DNA of 64,000 bases from Impatiens glandulifera (Eukaryota; Streptophyta; Magnoliopsida; Ericales; Balsaminaceae). The notes beneath the pieces were generated by a model. The model did not search any database and was not told the origin of the DNA. It saw nothing but the letters and a program-made list of their open reading frames with translations. This document shows, piece after piece, positions 23,342 through 36,254 of the stretch (its first letter is position 1; each line of letters opens with the position of its first letter). The stretch is taken from assembly GCF_907164915.1 (NCBI RefSeq), contig NC_061867.1, forward strand, positions 36,503,338-36,567,337. Reading direction: 5' to 3'. Made by a program: the position numbers and the translations under genes.

Positions 23342-25198
23342 TTATAGGATCCGCTTTATCAATAGAGACGAGGGTCTGGCTATGGATGAAGGCTTATGAA
23401 AAACGGTTTGAAAGAAATCATGTTAGGGATTTAATTCGCTTTCTATTCTACGCAAACACTTGTAAACACTTGAAACAGATTTAAGGCGGAATTGTTTACT
23501 TGGGTTTGAAGATCAAGATGAAATATGAAAAGATGACAGAAATGAAAGAACACAATAGTTTGTTTATGGATGTTCGGAGAAACTCTCTTACATCACCCCT
23601 TCTTCCAACCATCGGAAGGATTCACTATAATATGATTCGAATCAAATACAGTTTACACACACTTAGCTCACTATTGAACATAACACTTTCTGTTCAATTA
23701 CAAGATGAAGAATATAATTCAGCTAAAGGTGTTTTTGATTCTAGCTCTCTCTTGATTCACACAGTATAATCAGAAAGCAGTTTCACAGTATGAATTCAAA
23801 GGCTTGAATTCTCTGTAATTTAAGTAAGCCAGATGATCGAGAGATTGGAAGTTCGTGAGGCTGATTGTCCGTTGTCCTTAAGATTTGTTAAATACTGAGT
23901 AGGAGCTAATGGTCGAATCTTTTAGAATGATACGTGGCACTCTACCATTGGAAAGCCTCCATAGTACATAATAGGTTCTGAGCACAAGGATCGTGGCCGT
24001 ACACCACTGGTAGTGCGCCGAATATTCCATCAGAGATGTACCTGCAAAACAAGTAATATGAGGTAAATTATCTTACGTAGCATTCGTTGGTTGCTTGCAT
24101 ATAACTATTATACTGATCTTCACTAGAAAGTGGAGCAAGAGTAGGGTACATCTATAGCACGTGGGTAGACGAATGCTAGCTTCAAACATACTGCTTAAGC
24201 TAAGCATTAGACGTATTTCAGTTAGACGGATTGTAAAAATCAGTCTAATGAAATCAAACATCCCCTTCTAATAACAGAGTCTATTAGACCGCCTAGTCTA
24301 ATAGAATTAGACTTACGTCTAATTATAATAACCATTAGACTGCACGTCTAATTCCGGTTCTACATCAGACTTGTCTGAAGGAGTTAGACTCACGTCTAAC
24401 TTTCACTTAATTAGACTGCACGTCTAATTATCCAATAACCATTAGACTGCACGTCTAACTCCACTGAGTTAGACTGCACGTCTAATTTCGGTTCTACCTC
24501 AGACTTGTCTGAAGGAGTTAGACTCACGTCTAACTTTCACTTAATTAGACTGCACGTCTAATTATCCAATAACCATTAGACTGCACGTCTAACTCCACTA
24601 AGTTAGACTGCACGTCTAATTCCGGTTCTACCTCAGACTTGTCTGAAAGAGTTAGACTCACGTCTAACTTTCACAATCCATTAGACTGCACGTCTAACTC
24701 CGCTGAGTTAGACTGCACGTCTAATTACGCACATATTAGACTATCCGTCTAATTTCAAATATATTAGACTGCACGTCTAATTCTGTATACATTAGACTTG
24801 CGTCTAATTCGAGAATTCATTAGACTGCATGTCTAACTCCGTTGAGTTAGACTGCACGTCTAATTCTATGCATTCATTAGACTGCACGGTTAACTCCGTT
24901 GAATTAGACTGCACGTCTAATTCTATGCATTCATTAGACTGCACGTCTAACTCCGTTGAGTTAGACTTCATGTCTAATTCTATGCATTCATTAGACTGCA
25001 CGTCTAACTCCGTTGAGTTAGACTGCACGTCTAATTCTATGCATCTAATGCCAAAATCGGTATAATGACCCTCATTAGAGCTAAGTCTTATGAAATATGA
25101 ATTCAATACACCTGCATCAAAACTCATTAGTCATTTCATCATCAAAATCTCAATGGTTAAATTATTTCAATACTTAGTCAAAATAATTTGACCCAACA
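23342..25198 (-). mobile_element. 3' LTR of the nested element
   Basis: On the + strand it begins TTATAGGATCC (TGATAGGATCG in its partner) and ends GACCCAACA. It contains three long hairpin modules and four ~60 bp units with TTAGACTGCACGTCTAA and CTCCGTTGAG at about 24810-25040. The G-box is at 24158-24163. Confidence 0.92.
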
Positions 25199-25214
25199 AT
25201 TTCCCCCTTTTTGA
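25199..25214 (-). other. Polypurine tract of the nested element
   Basis: On the - strand, a run of A then GGGGGAAAT abuts the 3' LTR. It is the plus-strand primer site of reverse transcription. Confidence 0.9.
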
Positions 25215-25373
25215 TGAAGAAATTGGAAACTTGCATACATATACCAAAATATGCATTCATCATATAAATAAAACAAACCCTTGTTCACCTACATCAAACT
25301 TACAAAACCAATATTCAGAAAACCATCAAAAAAACATTGTTTGAAAGACTTAAATAGAGTAGAAGAAAAGAAA

Positions 25374-28300
25374 TTATTGTTCTTCCCTTTTAACTCGAGG
25401 ATCGGTTGGACTCATGTCTTGGCCGGTAAGCATGCTTAGAAAAGGAGGATAGCCGTGACCACCACGACCGCTTCCACTTGATTTACCACCACGATCACCA
25501 CCACTGGCACGACCTCCTTGATCAACATTGGATAGCCTACTACGACCACCACCACTATTTCTGCCTCCACGATCACCACCGCTTCGACCTCCACCTCTCT
25601 TGGTTGTCCTAGGATTATCATCGTTGCTTGGAGCTCGTCTGGATCTAGTGCCGGTTGACAACACCGTCACTTCTTCTACTTGATTCTCCTTGGGTGATTC
25701 GAGGTTGAACTCTTTCAGCATTAGCCTTTGCGCTCTCCTTTGCTTGAAACTTCCTTGCAATGGAGTCAGCAAATTCCTGTCGTTCACTATCATTTCTACT
25801 CAAACAACCCTGAATTTTCACCATTTGATTCTTCACCAGACTGAATTCTTCTAAAGTCTCCTTATGACGTTCATCATTGATTTGCCTTTCAATGTCCAAC
25901 AATTTAGTTTGACGGTTGAAGAGTTTCTTTTCAAACTTGGAGAAGTTTAAATTTGAGACATGAGTCTCATATGTGTTCTTCTTCAGGGTGTTATCCAATT
26001 CAGCAAGAACCTTGATAATCTCGCCAAAGCCCTTTCTTTCTTCTTCCTTCGTGTTCATGGACTTTATCATGCTCTTCTGAAGAGATGAGAGCACAGACTT
26101 CATAGACTTTAACATCTTGTTTCCTTCGGCAGATGATTCTTCATTTGATGAAATCTCTTTAGACTCTGCTGCCATGCTCTGAATTGGCTCAAAGTTCGTA
26201 TGAATTTGCAAGTATTGCTCCGGTTGATTCTTCTCGGCTTTCTTAGTAGCTTCATTATGCTCTTCTTCTTACAGTTCATCTTCAGCTCTCTCTGAAATCT
26301 CTCATATAAATTTCCAGTGTAGTGAAGAGGAATGTTGATATTTTCGTGAACATTTCCCACAATGGTGTCGGGAAATAGACGGGGCTTTTTATAGGTTGCG
26401 TGTTGGTCCTGTTCCTCCTCAGATGAGGAACTTCCTTCTTCAGCATTCTTATCTTTGGAGGGTTCCCCCTCAGATCTGATAATTTCTGGCTGAGTTACCT
26501 CGACTATTTTCTCTTAAGCTTCTTCTGTTCTCACAACAGAGGTTATCACAACATTTTTTTCGATAGGAGCTTGAGCAGCCTCCTCAATCACATCTTCTAC
26601 ATGAACTTCTTCTTCATTCGTTTCAAGGGCTTGTTCAGGCTCTTGAATAATTAATTTTTCTTCTTTATTTGGATTCTCTTGAATAGGTTGATCAAGAATG
26701 CGTCTCTCTTCAGCAGAAAGATTCCCAAATTCGATCAAGAGAGCAGCATCTAGCTCATCGGCATCATTGTCAGCATCAAGAATGTCCATCGGTTAATCAT
26801 CATCAAATGACTTTGCACCAGAGCAATTAGCACCATAGACGTATCAGAAACAACCGAGACGTAACTGTCCATGATGTCATTCAGCCTCTTTAACACTTTC
26901 ACTTCAATTTCAGATCCTCTCTCAACAGGATTGAAGTTAGCCTTTCTGGCTTCAAGAATTGGGAAAAGGGCTTTTCCATACAGGCAAGCTTTAACGAGAT
27001 CTTTTCTCTTCAGAGCCTCAGCTACCTCTGAAGTTTTAGCCCACTTGAGAACTTTCTTCTCATTGGCTACCCGCTTCTTCCACTCTCGGGTTATCGCAGA
27101 ATTTGACAGAGTATCATTGTACTTGGACGACAGTCTCTCTAGGGACCATGATTCAAAAATCTCCAATTTTTCAGTCGTAATGGCTTTAACTTGATCTAAA
27201 ATGAGGTCAACAATGCCTGTTGCCTCCGATACTTCTTCAGGAACTGGAGTCGCAATATCTTTACCTTTTCCAACAACCTCTATGGGTTTTGACAGAGTAT
27301 CATTGTACTTGGACGACAGTCTCTCCAGGGACCATGATTCAAAAATCTCCAATTTTCCAGCTGTAATGGCTTTAACTTGATCTAAAATGAGGTCAACAAT
27401 GCCTATTGCCTCCGATACTTCTTCAGGAACTAGAGTCGCAATATCTTTACCTTTTCCAACCTTTACGGGTTTTGGAGCAGGTCTGGGTTCACTAATCACA
27501 ATTCCACTCGACATTCTTGTAGGACGCATCAACTCGAACGCAGATTGTGGTTTCTTACATAACTAAGTAGGGAACTCTACACGAATAACCTTCCCGGCTA
27601 CCATAGAATCTTTAGGAGCGGGAACGGAAGATTCTTGTTCAGCAGATTCACCAGCAACAAGGGTAAGAACAACACATTGTTCTGGTTGAGATAACTCTGT
27701 AGCACCGGCGACTACTAGATCATGTTAAACAACAAGAGACACATTTCTGTTAACATTTTCATCATTTGGACCAACTAACTCAACAACGGGCCCTTCAGCA
27801 GATTCTCTTAAGGGATAAAAAATGGATTCATCTTGTTCCACAATAGGAACATCAAACATAGGCATAGCGGACAAAGATTTAGAAGAGGTTACCTTTAATG
27901 ATTTAGACGCGCAGGGCGCCTTCGTCTTCTTTTCCTTTGAGTCACTGGATCTCGAAGGCTTTCTCAAAATGGTTGACGGAGTAGATAGAGAGAACATCAG
28001 AGTTGCCACAAGTACGCCTGGACCATGCCTTAACCTTGAATCGACTGATTCAGAGTCCTTCTTGTTTGAACTTTTCAGACTGGAGGAACTGACCTCCGAT
28101 TCATTCACTATTTTCGATCTTTTTGCCCATGTTGACATGATAGAAGCAGACGATTGCTTGGATCGGGTAGAAGGCTTTCCACCTGTGTGATAACTAGATG
28201 TACTAGAGGCACATTCTACGTTGTTCTTCATCCTTATCAGTGTACTAGCGACTGTAAGGGTAGTGAATACTCTTGGAGAGTTGATCTGCTCTAGTTCTCC

Positions 28301-28933
28301 AACAGGAACCCCCAAATACTCCATCAGACGACTCTGTTGATGCGCATACGTAATGCTCTCCTTGTTTGATTGACAAATCGAAAAGCACAAGTTCTGGAAA
28401 AGGGTAGATGCCTAGTTTACTTGGATTCCCTTTGAAATAACGCACATATAGTCAAAACGATCTTTACTATAGAGATGGAAGGAGCCAGACTTCCCTTAAA
28501 GTGCTTTTGCCACCATGTCGTTTAGCATAATGAAATGAGGTTTAAGGGCCTTCTTGTTTCCATTAACATAGATCAACGAATCATCACCATATAAAGTCTT
28601 CTTCATCTCTTGCATGACTTCCGATGAAAGAAACAAATCGAAAGTGTCCCCCTCCGTTGGAAGTTTAAAGAACTCCGCATAAACAGTTTCATCAAAGGAG
28701 AACTCCACGCCGTTGACGTTTGCTACAATGGATTCACCCACCATAGTTGCAGATTTGAAGAACTCGCGAACTTCTTTCTCATAGAATATGAACGGACCAC
28801 CGAGATACTTCCTCAACCTAGAATACTCTAGGGTTCTGAACATCTCCACCACCTCCGGTTAATCGAAAGTGTATACCGATGGAAAATCCACCTGCAAAGT
28901 ACAATGACCCAAAGTGATTTTCTTGTTCACCAT
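25374..28933 (-). pseudogene. Accessory retrotransposon gene, long form with RGG tail (nested element)
   Basis: The frame is about 1,190 codons from ATG (MVNKKITLGHCTLQVDFPSV). The N-terminal ~200 residues are the shared accessory domain (LRKYLGGPFIFYEKEVREFF, VNGVEFSFDETVYAEFFKLP, LKPHFIMLNDMVAKAL, an ISKGIQVN helix). Next come a Ser/Lys-rich linker, a helical domain (EWKKRVANEKKVLKWAKTSE, ACLYGKALFPILEARK), an acidic Glu-rich stretch and predicted coiled coil (DNTLKKNTYETHVS). The C-terminus is Gly/Arg-rich (KRGGGRSGGDRGGRNSGGGR) and resembles an RNA-binding RGG box. Stops (for example TAA in YTFD/PEVV near 28860, and after MVAKAL at about 28496) and frameshifts break it. A 186 bp tandem duplication lies at 27105-27475. 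Cellular function unknown. Confidence 0.8.
27105..27475 (-). repeat. 186 bp tandem duplication inside the accessory gene
   Basis: GACAGAGTATCATTGTACTT starts at both 27105 and 27291. The period is 186 bp, 62 codons, so the frame is kept and VDLILDQVKAIT..LEIFESWSLERL is present twice. Element C has this peptide once. Confidence 0.92.
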
Positions 28934-29053
28934 TTTCGAAAGAATATGAACCGACACAAGATTTTAGAGAGATTTAGAGAGAAAAATGCAAAGAAAACTA
29001 GGGTTCTTAAGGATTTCGAGAGATTGAAAACTTTTAAACTCATGCACTAATGT

Positions 29054-29062
29054 CCTTATATA
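29054..29062 (-). promoter_or_regulatory. TATA box of the nested element's accessory gene
   Basis: TATATAAGG on the - strand lies 121 bp before the ATG at 28933. A CT-rich leader with AAGAACCCTAGTTTTCTTTG and TCTCTCTAAATC follows. Confidence 0.6.
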
Positions 29063-29880
29063 GACAGAAAAGAGAGATGCAGAATAACCGTCTCTTCTTA
29101 AGGGTATGGCCCATCAATAAATGTTAGACGTTCTTTTTCAATGAGTCATCATTAAAAATGAGGGCATATTAGTCATTTTCTCTAAACTTGAAAGACACGT
29201 GTCTTCATGTTGGTAAGAGATGACTATTTGATATTTTGAGCGGGAAAAATAAATAGCTCTCAACGTGGGACAACTGTCCTTGATCAGTCTAATCAGCACG
29301 TAGTTAAACGTTTTTCTTACTTCACAAATCCATATAGCTAATCGTCTATTAGACGGATGGGTCTATTAGACGCATACGTCTAATTCCGTGTTATAAAAAT
29401 CCGTCTAATGTCTATTAGACGTGTACGTCTAATTTCGCATGAACACCACGTGTTAAACGTGTGTTTGGTTAGACGTGAGCATCCTCTTTCTCATGACGTG
29501 AAAACGTCTAACGTCTATTAGACGTGTCCGTCTAACCGCTTAGGTTTAAACCTCAACAAATAGACTTAGATGTATAGATTGTGAGCAAAAATACGTCTAA
29601 GTACACACTATTTCTTTTAGACACACTTGTCTAATTAAACCGATTAAGGATATTCGTCTGGAGAGTATCTTTATTTCTAAATAATTTTCCTTCTCATTTT
29701 GTATATGGACATAAAAATGTAATAAATAATTTTTGTGGTCCAAAGACCTAAAACATTTTTAACAAATAAAAACATTTATTCTACTAGAATGGCAAAGGCC
29801 ATTGTTGATCTTTCAGGCTGTGTACTCAAAAGAGTATTCTTCTAGCTTCCTTCCTGCAATCCTCCTGCATCACCTACAAA
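29063..29880 (-). other. Non-coding block between gag and accessory gene (nested element)
   Basis: The block holds the pol-deletion junction (GATGCAGGAGGATTGCAGG on the - strand, about 29855-29875) and several TTAGACG..CGTCTAA palindromes at 29335-29545. There is no coding potential. It is the counterpart of 11862-12673. Confidence 0.75.
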
Positions 29881-31725
29881 AGTAACTATTTACACATTTT
29901 GGTACCCATACTCAATTGGGTCCTCGATCAATTAGTCCCTTAGGAATCCATATTTGAGTTATTTTGATGGATTTCCCATTTTGTGTTGTGATTAATTCAT
30001 AAGATTTTGACTTAACAGATGACTTCCTGCTAGCCACTGATCCTTTAACTTTTGAAGAAGATTTTCTTTTAAAACTCTTTGACATAGAGTCAGATTTTAA
30101 ATTGTCAGATTTATTAGCTGCTTCTAGCTTATTCTTAAGCCAGTTAACAGTAGGCGGAACATAAACTATTTCATTTTTGGAATCAACTTCTTCATGAATA
30201 GGATCGGATTCAATGTCAGTCATACTCCTTTAACAAAACTTATAGGCTTAAGTTTGTCAGATGAGTTGGACTTTTTGCATGATAGGTTATGGTCATTGCT
30301 ATCAAGCGCCAATCTGGATCTAGATCTAGCAGGTTTCAACATGTTGATCTGTTGTTTGACAGCATCTCTAGACCTTGTCCATGCAAAGACAACATAGTTT
30401 AGGGAGCATCTCATTCTCAGACCTTTTGTTTTCAGATGAAAGGGTTTGAATCTGTTCTTTGAGCATCTCATTCTCAGATGAGATCTCTTAAATTTTCTTT
30501 TCAAAAGCATTTGACTCTTCAGCTTGAGACAGATTTGGTTTGTTTATATCTGGTGAAGATTTAGTTTCATTTAGGGATTCTGCTAGCTTTGTCTACTCAA
30601 TGACCATGTCATCTAGTGCAGCTACCAGTTGTTCCCTTGAAAACCTTTCGGAAGAGAAGTCAAATACCTCAGTCTCCTGAGTTCTTTCTTCATCTTCTAT
30701 TGCCATGAAGTAGGCCATCTCTTCTTCATCACTTTCACTAGATGAAAAATATGAGCCAAGGCTGCTTCCTCTGTTCTTCCCGTCACCTGCCATAAGAGCC
30801 TTCAGCTCTTTTCCATCATCCTTGGCATCTTCACGTTTTGGCTTTCGGCATTCCGATGCATAATGACCTTTAATATCACAGTTAAAACAAGTAACATTAG
30901 CTTTATATTTTTTATTTTCATTAGAATTTGAAGAGTTTGAGTTAGAGTTGCTCTTCTTCATTAGTCGTCAAACTTCTTCACAAAGAGGAACATGACATCG
31001 CTGCTCAGCTGCTGAGCTGCCATCTTCACATCCGGAGCGGTTGGTGGCTCTTCAGCAGTCACGAGCGCCTTGGCAATAATAACGGATGTGGGTTGATCTT
31101 CTTCCATCCTACAGTTCAGCTCGAACTCATAGACCTTGAGATCAGCAAAGAGATCAAAGAGAGAGATCTTGTTAAGATCTTTAGATTCCCTCATAGCCAT
31201 TGTCTTTATGACCCATTCCCTTGGAAGAGCACGCATGACCTTGATAGTAAGCTCCCGGTTGCTATAGGTTTTGCCTAGGATAGACAGTGAGGAGACGATC
31301 TTGCTGAATCTGGTGTCGAAATCGTTCATTGTTTCACTAGGACGCATCTTGAAGCTGTCAAACTGTTGAGTGGCAACCATAATCTTGTTTTCCTTGGTTT
31401 TCTCGTTGCCCTCAAACAGTTGGGTGAGTCTGTCCCAGACCTCTTTGGAAGTATCGCATTCGATAATGTAGTTGAACATGATGTCATCGAGAGATCTGTA
31501 CAGAACATCAAGAGCCATGTTGTTGAGGTTGTTCTGCCTTTTTTCATCAGCGGTCCATTTAGCCTTCTCCTTATCAATCTTGATAGGACCTTCTGTGACA
31601 ACGCTCCACATGTCATCATGCAGAAAAGAGAGATGAGCACGAACTCTTTTCTTCCAAACAATGTAGTTTTCTCGAGAGAAAGTTGGAATGGCTATAGAAC
31701 TGACATCTTTGGTTATGGTCGACAT
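29880..31725 (-). pseudogene. Copia gag of the nested element
   Basis: The best-preserved gag of the TTAGAC family. The ATG at 31725 opens 254 clean codons covering the gag core (WKKRVRAHLSFLHDDMW, EVWDRLTQLFEGNEKTKENK, FDTRFSKIVSSLSILGKTYS, LFDLFADLKVYEFELNCRME). A one-base deletion at about 30961 shifts the frame. The zinc knuckle CFNCDIKGHYASEC follows at 30593-30961, then a Ser/Glu-rich stretch, a damaged coiled coil, and a linker ending ITQIWIPKGLIDRGPN at 29912. Gag packages element RNA into particles. At the position where A and C have TAG, this copy has CAA CAG. Confidence 0.9.
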
Positions 31726-31756
31726 ATTTCAGGAAAGGCTTGAGAATAGAAACATG

Positions 31757-31768
31757 GCTCTGATACCA
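31757..31768 (-). other. Primer-binding site of the nested element
   Basis: TGGTATCAGAGC on the - strand, two bases inside the 5' LTR. It is a perfect initiator-Met match. Confidence 0.92.
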
Positions 31769-31770
31769 AT

Positions 31771-33647
31771 TGATAGGATCGACTTTATCAATAGAGACGG
31801 GGTTCTGGCTATGGATAAAGGCTTATGAAAAATGGTTTGAAAGAAATCCTGTTAGGGATTTAATTCGATTTCTATTCTACACAAACACTTGTAAACACTT
31901 GAAACAGATTCAAGTCGGAATTGTTTACTTGGGTTTGAAGCTCAAGATGAATTATGAAAAGATGAAAGAACATAGTAGTTTGTTTATGTATGTTCGGAGA
32001 AACTCTCCTACGTGACCCCTTCTTCCAACCAACGGAAGGATTCACTATAATATGATTCGAATCAAATACAGTTTACACACACTTAGCTCACTATTGAACA
32101 TAACACTTTCTGTTCAATTACAAGATGAAGAATATCACTCAGCTAAAGGTGTTTTTGATTCTAGCTCTCTTTTGATTCACACACATTACAATCAGAAATC
32201 AGCTTCACAATATGAATATTCAAAGGCTTGAATTCTCTGTAATTTCAGTAAGCAAGATGATCGAGAGATTGGTAGTTCGTGAGGCTGATTGTCCGTTGTC
32301 CTTGAGATTTGTTAAATACTGAGCAGGAGCTAACGGTCGAATCTTTTAGAATGATACGTGGCACTCTTCCATTGGAAAGCCTCCATAGTACACAACAGGT
32401 TCTGAGCACAAGGATCGTGGCCGTACACCACTAGTAGTGCGTCGAATATTCCATCAGAGATGTACGTGCAAAACAAGTAATATCAGGAAAATTCACTTAC
32501 GCGGCATTCGTTGGTTGGTTGCATATAACTATTGTACTGATATTCACTAGAAAGTGGAACAGGAGTAGGGTACATCTATAGCACGTGGGTAGGTGGATGT
32601 TAGCTTCAAGCATACTGCTTAAGCTGAGCATTAGACGTATTTCAGTTAGACGGATTGTGAAAATCAGTCTAATGAAATCAAACATCCCCTTCTAATAACA
32701 GAGTCTATTAGACCGTCTGGTCTAATAGAATTAGACTTACGTCTAATTACAATAACCATTAGACTGCACGTCTAACTCCACTCAGTTAGACTACACGTCT
32801 AATTCCGGTTCTACTTCAGACTTGTCTGAAGGAGTTAGACTCACGTCTAACTTTCACTTAATTAGACTGCATGTCTAATTATCCAATAAACATTAGACTG
32901 CACGTCTAACTCCACTGAGTTAGACTGCACGTCTAATTCAGGTTCTAACTCAGACTTGTCTAAAGGAGTTAGACTCACGTCTAATTTTCACTTAATTAGA
33001 CTACACGTCTAATTATCCAATAACCATTAAACTGCACGTCTAACTCCACTGAGTTAGACTGCACGTCTAATTCTGGTTCTACCTCAGACTTGTCTGAAAG
33101 AGTTAGACTCACGTCTAACTTTCACAATCCATTAGACTGCACGTCTAACTCCGCTGAGTTAGACTGCACGTCTAATTCCGCACATATTAGACTTGCGTGT
33201 AATTCGAGAATTCATTAGACTGCACTTCTAACTTCGTTGAGTTAGACTGCACGTCTAATTGTATGCATTCATTAGACTACACGTCTAACTCCGTTGAGTT
33301 AGACTGCACATCTAATTCTATGCATTTATTAGACTGCACGTCTAACTCCATTGAGTTAGACTACACGTCTAATTCTATGCATTCATTAGACTGCACATCT
33401 AACTCCGTTGAGTTAGACTGCACGTCTAACTCCGTTGAGTTAGACTGCACGTCTAACTCCGTTGAGTTAGACTGCACGTCTAATTCTATGCATCTAATGC
33501 CAAAATCAGTCTAATGACCCTCATTAGAGCCAAGTCTTATGAAATATGAATTCAATACACCTGCATCAAAACTCATAAGTCATTTCATCATCAAAATCTC
33601 AATAGTTAAATTATTTCAACACTTAGTCAAAATAATTTGACCCAACA
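31771..33647 (-). mobile_element. 5' LTR of the nested element
   Basis: On the + strand it starts TGATAGGATCGACTTTATCA and ends GACCCAACA. The G-box is at 32582-32587. The repeat block at 33210-33490 has a different number of TTAGACTGCACGTCTAA units from the partner LTR, including a run of 27 bp repeats (33405-33485). Confidence 0.92.
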
Positions 33648-33652
33648 CAAAA

Positions 33653-35275
33653 GGTCCTATCAAGATCGATGAGGAGAAAGCTAACTGGACCGCTGAAGAA
33701 AAGAGGCAGAACAACCTCAACAACATGACTCTTGATGTTCTGTACAGATCTCTTGATGATAGCATGTTCAACTACATTATCGAATGCGATACTGCTAAAT
33801 AGGTATGGGACAGACTCACCCAACTGTGTGAGGGAAACGAGCAAACTAAGGAAAACAAAATTATGGTTGCCACTCAGTAGTTTGATAGTTTCAAGATGCG
33901 TGCTGGTGAAACAATGAACGATTTCGACACCAGATTCAGCAAGATTGTCTCCTCCCTATTCATATTAGGCAAGACCTATAGCAACCAGGAGCTTTCTATT
34001 AAGGTCATGCATTCTCTTCCAAGGGAATGAGACATAAAGACGATGGCAATGATAGAATCCAAAGATCTTAATAAGATCTCTCTCTTTGATCTCTCTGCTG
34101 ATCTATAGTCCTATGAGTTCGAGATGAACTGTAGGATGGAAGAAGATCAATCCACATCCATTATCATTGCCAAGGCTCTGTTGACTGCTGAAGAGCCACC
34201 AACCGCTCCAGATGTGAAGATGGCGGCTCAACAATTGAGCAGTGACGCCATGTCTCTCTTTGTGAAGAAGTTTGGCGACTTCATGAAGAAGAGAAACTCT
34301 AACTCAAACTTTTCAAATTCTAATGACAATAAGAAATCTAAAGCTAATGTTACATGTTTTAACTGTGATATTAAAGGTTATTATGCATCGAAATGCCAGA
34401 AGCCGAAACGTGAAGATGCAAAGGATGATGGAAAAGAGTTGAAGGCTCTTATGGCAGGTGACAAGAAGAACCAACGAAACAACCGTGATTCCTACTTCTC
34501 ATCCAGTGAAAGTGATGAAGAAGAAGTGAATTGCTTCATGGCAAGAGAAGATGAAGAAAAGACTCAGGAGACTAAGGTATTTGACTTCTCTTCCGAAAGG
34601 TTTTCAAGGGAACAACTGGTAGCTGCACTAGATGACATGGTCATCGAGTACAGAAAGCTTGCAGAATCCCTAAATGAAACTAAATCTTCACCAGATGTAC
34701 ATAAACCGATTCTATTTCAAACTGAAGTGTCAAATATTTTCGAAAAGAAGATTGTAGAGATCTCATCTGAGAATGAGATGTTCAAAGAACAGATTCAAAC
34801 CCTTTCATCTGAAAATAAGAGGTTAAATTATGCTGTCTGTGCATGGACAAGGTCTGGAGAAGCTGTCAAATATAAGATCAGCAAGTTAAAACCTACTGGA
34901 TCTAGATCCAGATTGAGATTTGATGGCAATGACCCTAAGCCAATAAGTTTTGTCAAAAGGAGTATGACTGACATTGAATCTAATCCTATTCAGGAAGAAG
35001 TAACTTTCAAAAACGAAATAATCTATGTTCCGCCGACTGTTAGCTGACTTAAGAATAAGTTAGAAGCAGCCAGCAAGTCTGCTAATCTAAAACCTGACTC
35101 AAAGTGAAGGAGTTTTAAAATAAAGTCTTCTTCTAAAGCTAAGGGATTAGTGGCTAGCAGGAAGTCATCTGCTAAGTCAAAATCCTATGCATTAATCACA
35201 ACACAAAATGGGAAATCCATCAGAATAACTCAAATATGGATTCTTAAGAGACTATTTGATCGAGGACCCAATTAA
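33653..35275 (+). pseudogene. Copia gag of element C, continuation after the nested insertion
   Basis: Resumes at GGTCCTATCAAGATCGATG exactly where 23341 stopped. TAG at about 33878 is shared with element A. Other stops occur near 33801, 34028 and 34108. An open stretch (34124-35047) covers the zinc knuckle CFNCDIKGYYASKC, an acidic Ser-rich region, a coiled coil (EISSENEMFKEQIQTLSS) and the start of the linker. The end retains ITTQNGKSIRITQIWI and WVPK. The knuckle has H replaced by Y in GYYASKC, so zinc binding is probably lost. Confidence 0.88.
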
Positions 35276-36117
35276 ATATGGGTACCAAAGTGTGTAAATA
35301 GTTTCTTTTGTAGGTGATGCAGGAGGATTGCAGGAAGGAAGCAGGAAGAATACTCTTTTGAGTATACAGTCCAGAAGATCAACAATGGCCTTTGCCATTC
35401 CAGTAGATTAAATGTTTTTTATTTGTTAAAAATATTTTTGGTCTTTGGACCACAAAAACTGTTTCTTATGCTTTTCCGTCCCTATACAAAATGAGAGGGA
35501 AAATCACTTTGAAAGTAAAGATACTCTCTAGACGAATGACCTTAATCGATCTATTAGACAAGGGTGTCTAAAAGAAACGGTCTGTACTTAGACGTATTTT
35601 TGCTCACAATCTATACATCTAAGTCTATATGTTGCGGTTTAAAACCTACGCGGTTAGACGTACACGTCTAATAGACGTTAGACGTTTTTACGTCATGAGC
35701 AAGAGGATGCTTACATCTAACCAAACACACGTCTAACATGTGGTGTTCATGCGTAATTAGACGTACATGTGTAAAAGATATTAGACGTATTCTTTATAAC
35801 ACGGAATTAGACGTATGCGTCTAATGGACCCATCCGTCTAATAGACGTTTAGTTGTATAGATTTGTGCAGTAAGAGAAACGTCTAATTACGTGCCGATTA
35901 GACTGATCAAGTACAGTTGTTTCACGTGAAGAGCTATTTTTTTCCCGCTCAAATATTAAACAGTCATCTCCTAACAACATGAAGACACGTGTCTTTCAAG
36001 TTAAGAGAGAATGACTGATATACCCTCATTTTTAATGATGACTCTTTGGAAAGGACGTCTAACATTAATTGATGGGCCATACCTCTAAGAAAAGTGACGT
36101 TTATTCTGTATATCTTT
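35276..36117 (+). other. Pol-deletion junction and accessory upstream region, element C
   Basis: Non-coding and collinear with 11862-12673. It holds the same junction (GGATTGCAGGAAGGAAGCAG) and the same TTAGACGTACACGTCTAA palindromes at 35650-35850. Confidence 0.8.
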
Positions 36118-36135
36118 TCTATATATATATAAGGA
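36118..36135 (+). promoter_or_regulatory. TATA box of accessory gene C (expanded TA run)
   Basis: Where element A has CAATATAAGG, this copy has an expanded (TA)n run ending in AAGG, about 120 bp before the ATG at 36255. Confidence 0.6.
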
Positions 36136-36254
36136 CATCTTTGCATGAGATTGAAAGCTTTTCATCTCTCGAGATTCTTAAGAACCCTAGTTTTCTTTGC
36201 ATCTCTCTCTCAAAACCTCTCTTAATCTTGTATCTGTTCATACTCTTCTGAAAA

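Larger units (their letters stand above)
23342..33647 (-). mobile_element. Nested pol-less copia retrotransposon (10,306 bp)
   Basis: Two LTRs (23342-25198 and 31771-33647) flank, in - strand order, PBS 31757-31768, gag 31725-29880, a non-coding block with TTAGAC motifs, a TATA box at 29054-29062, the accessory gene 28933-25374 and the PPT 25199-25214. Target duplications CAGAA/CAAAA lie in the gag of element C, where the uninterrupted sequence is known from element A (10155-10175). As in A and C, the whole pol is missing at the same junction, so the family moved without its own pol. Confidence 0.93.

Noticed and set aside
24804..25127. Repetitive reading frames on both strands (ELDVQSNSTELDVQ type), also 33263-33514
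   Set aside because: They are translations of TTAGACTGCACGTCTAA-type LTR repeats whose period keeps the frame open, not genes.
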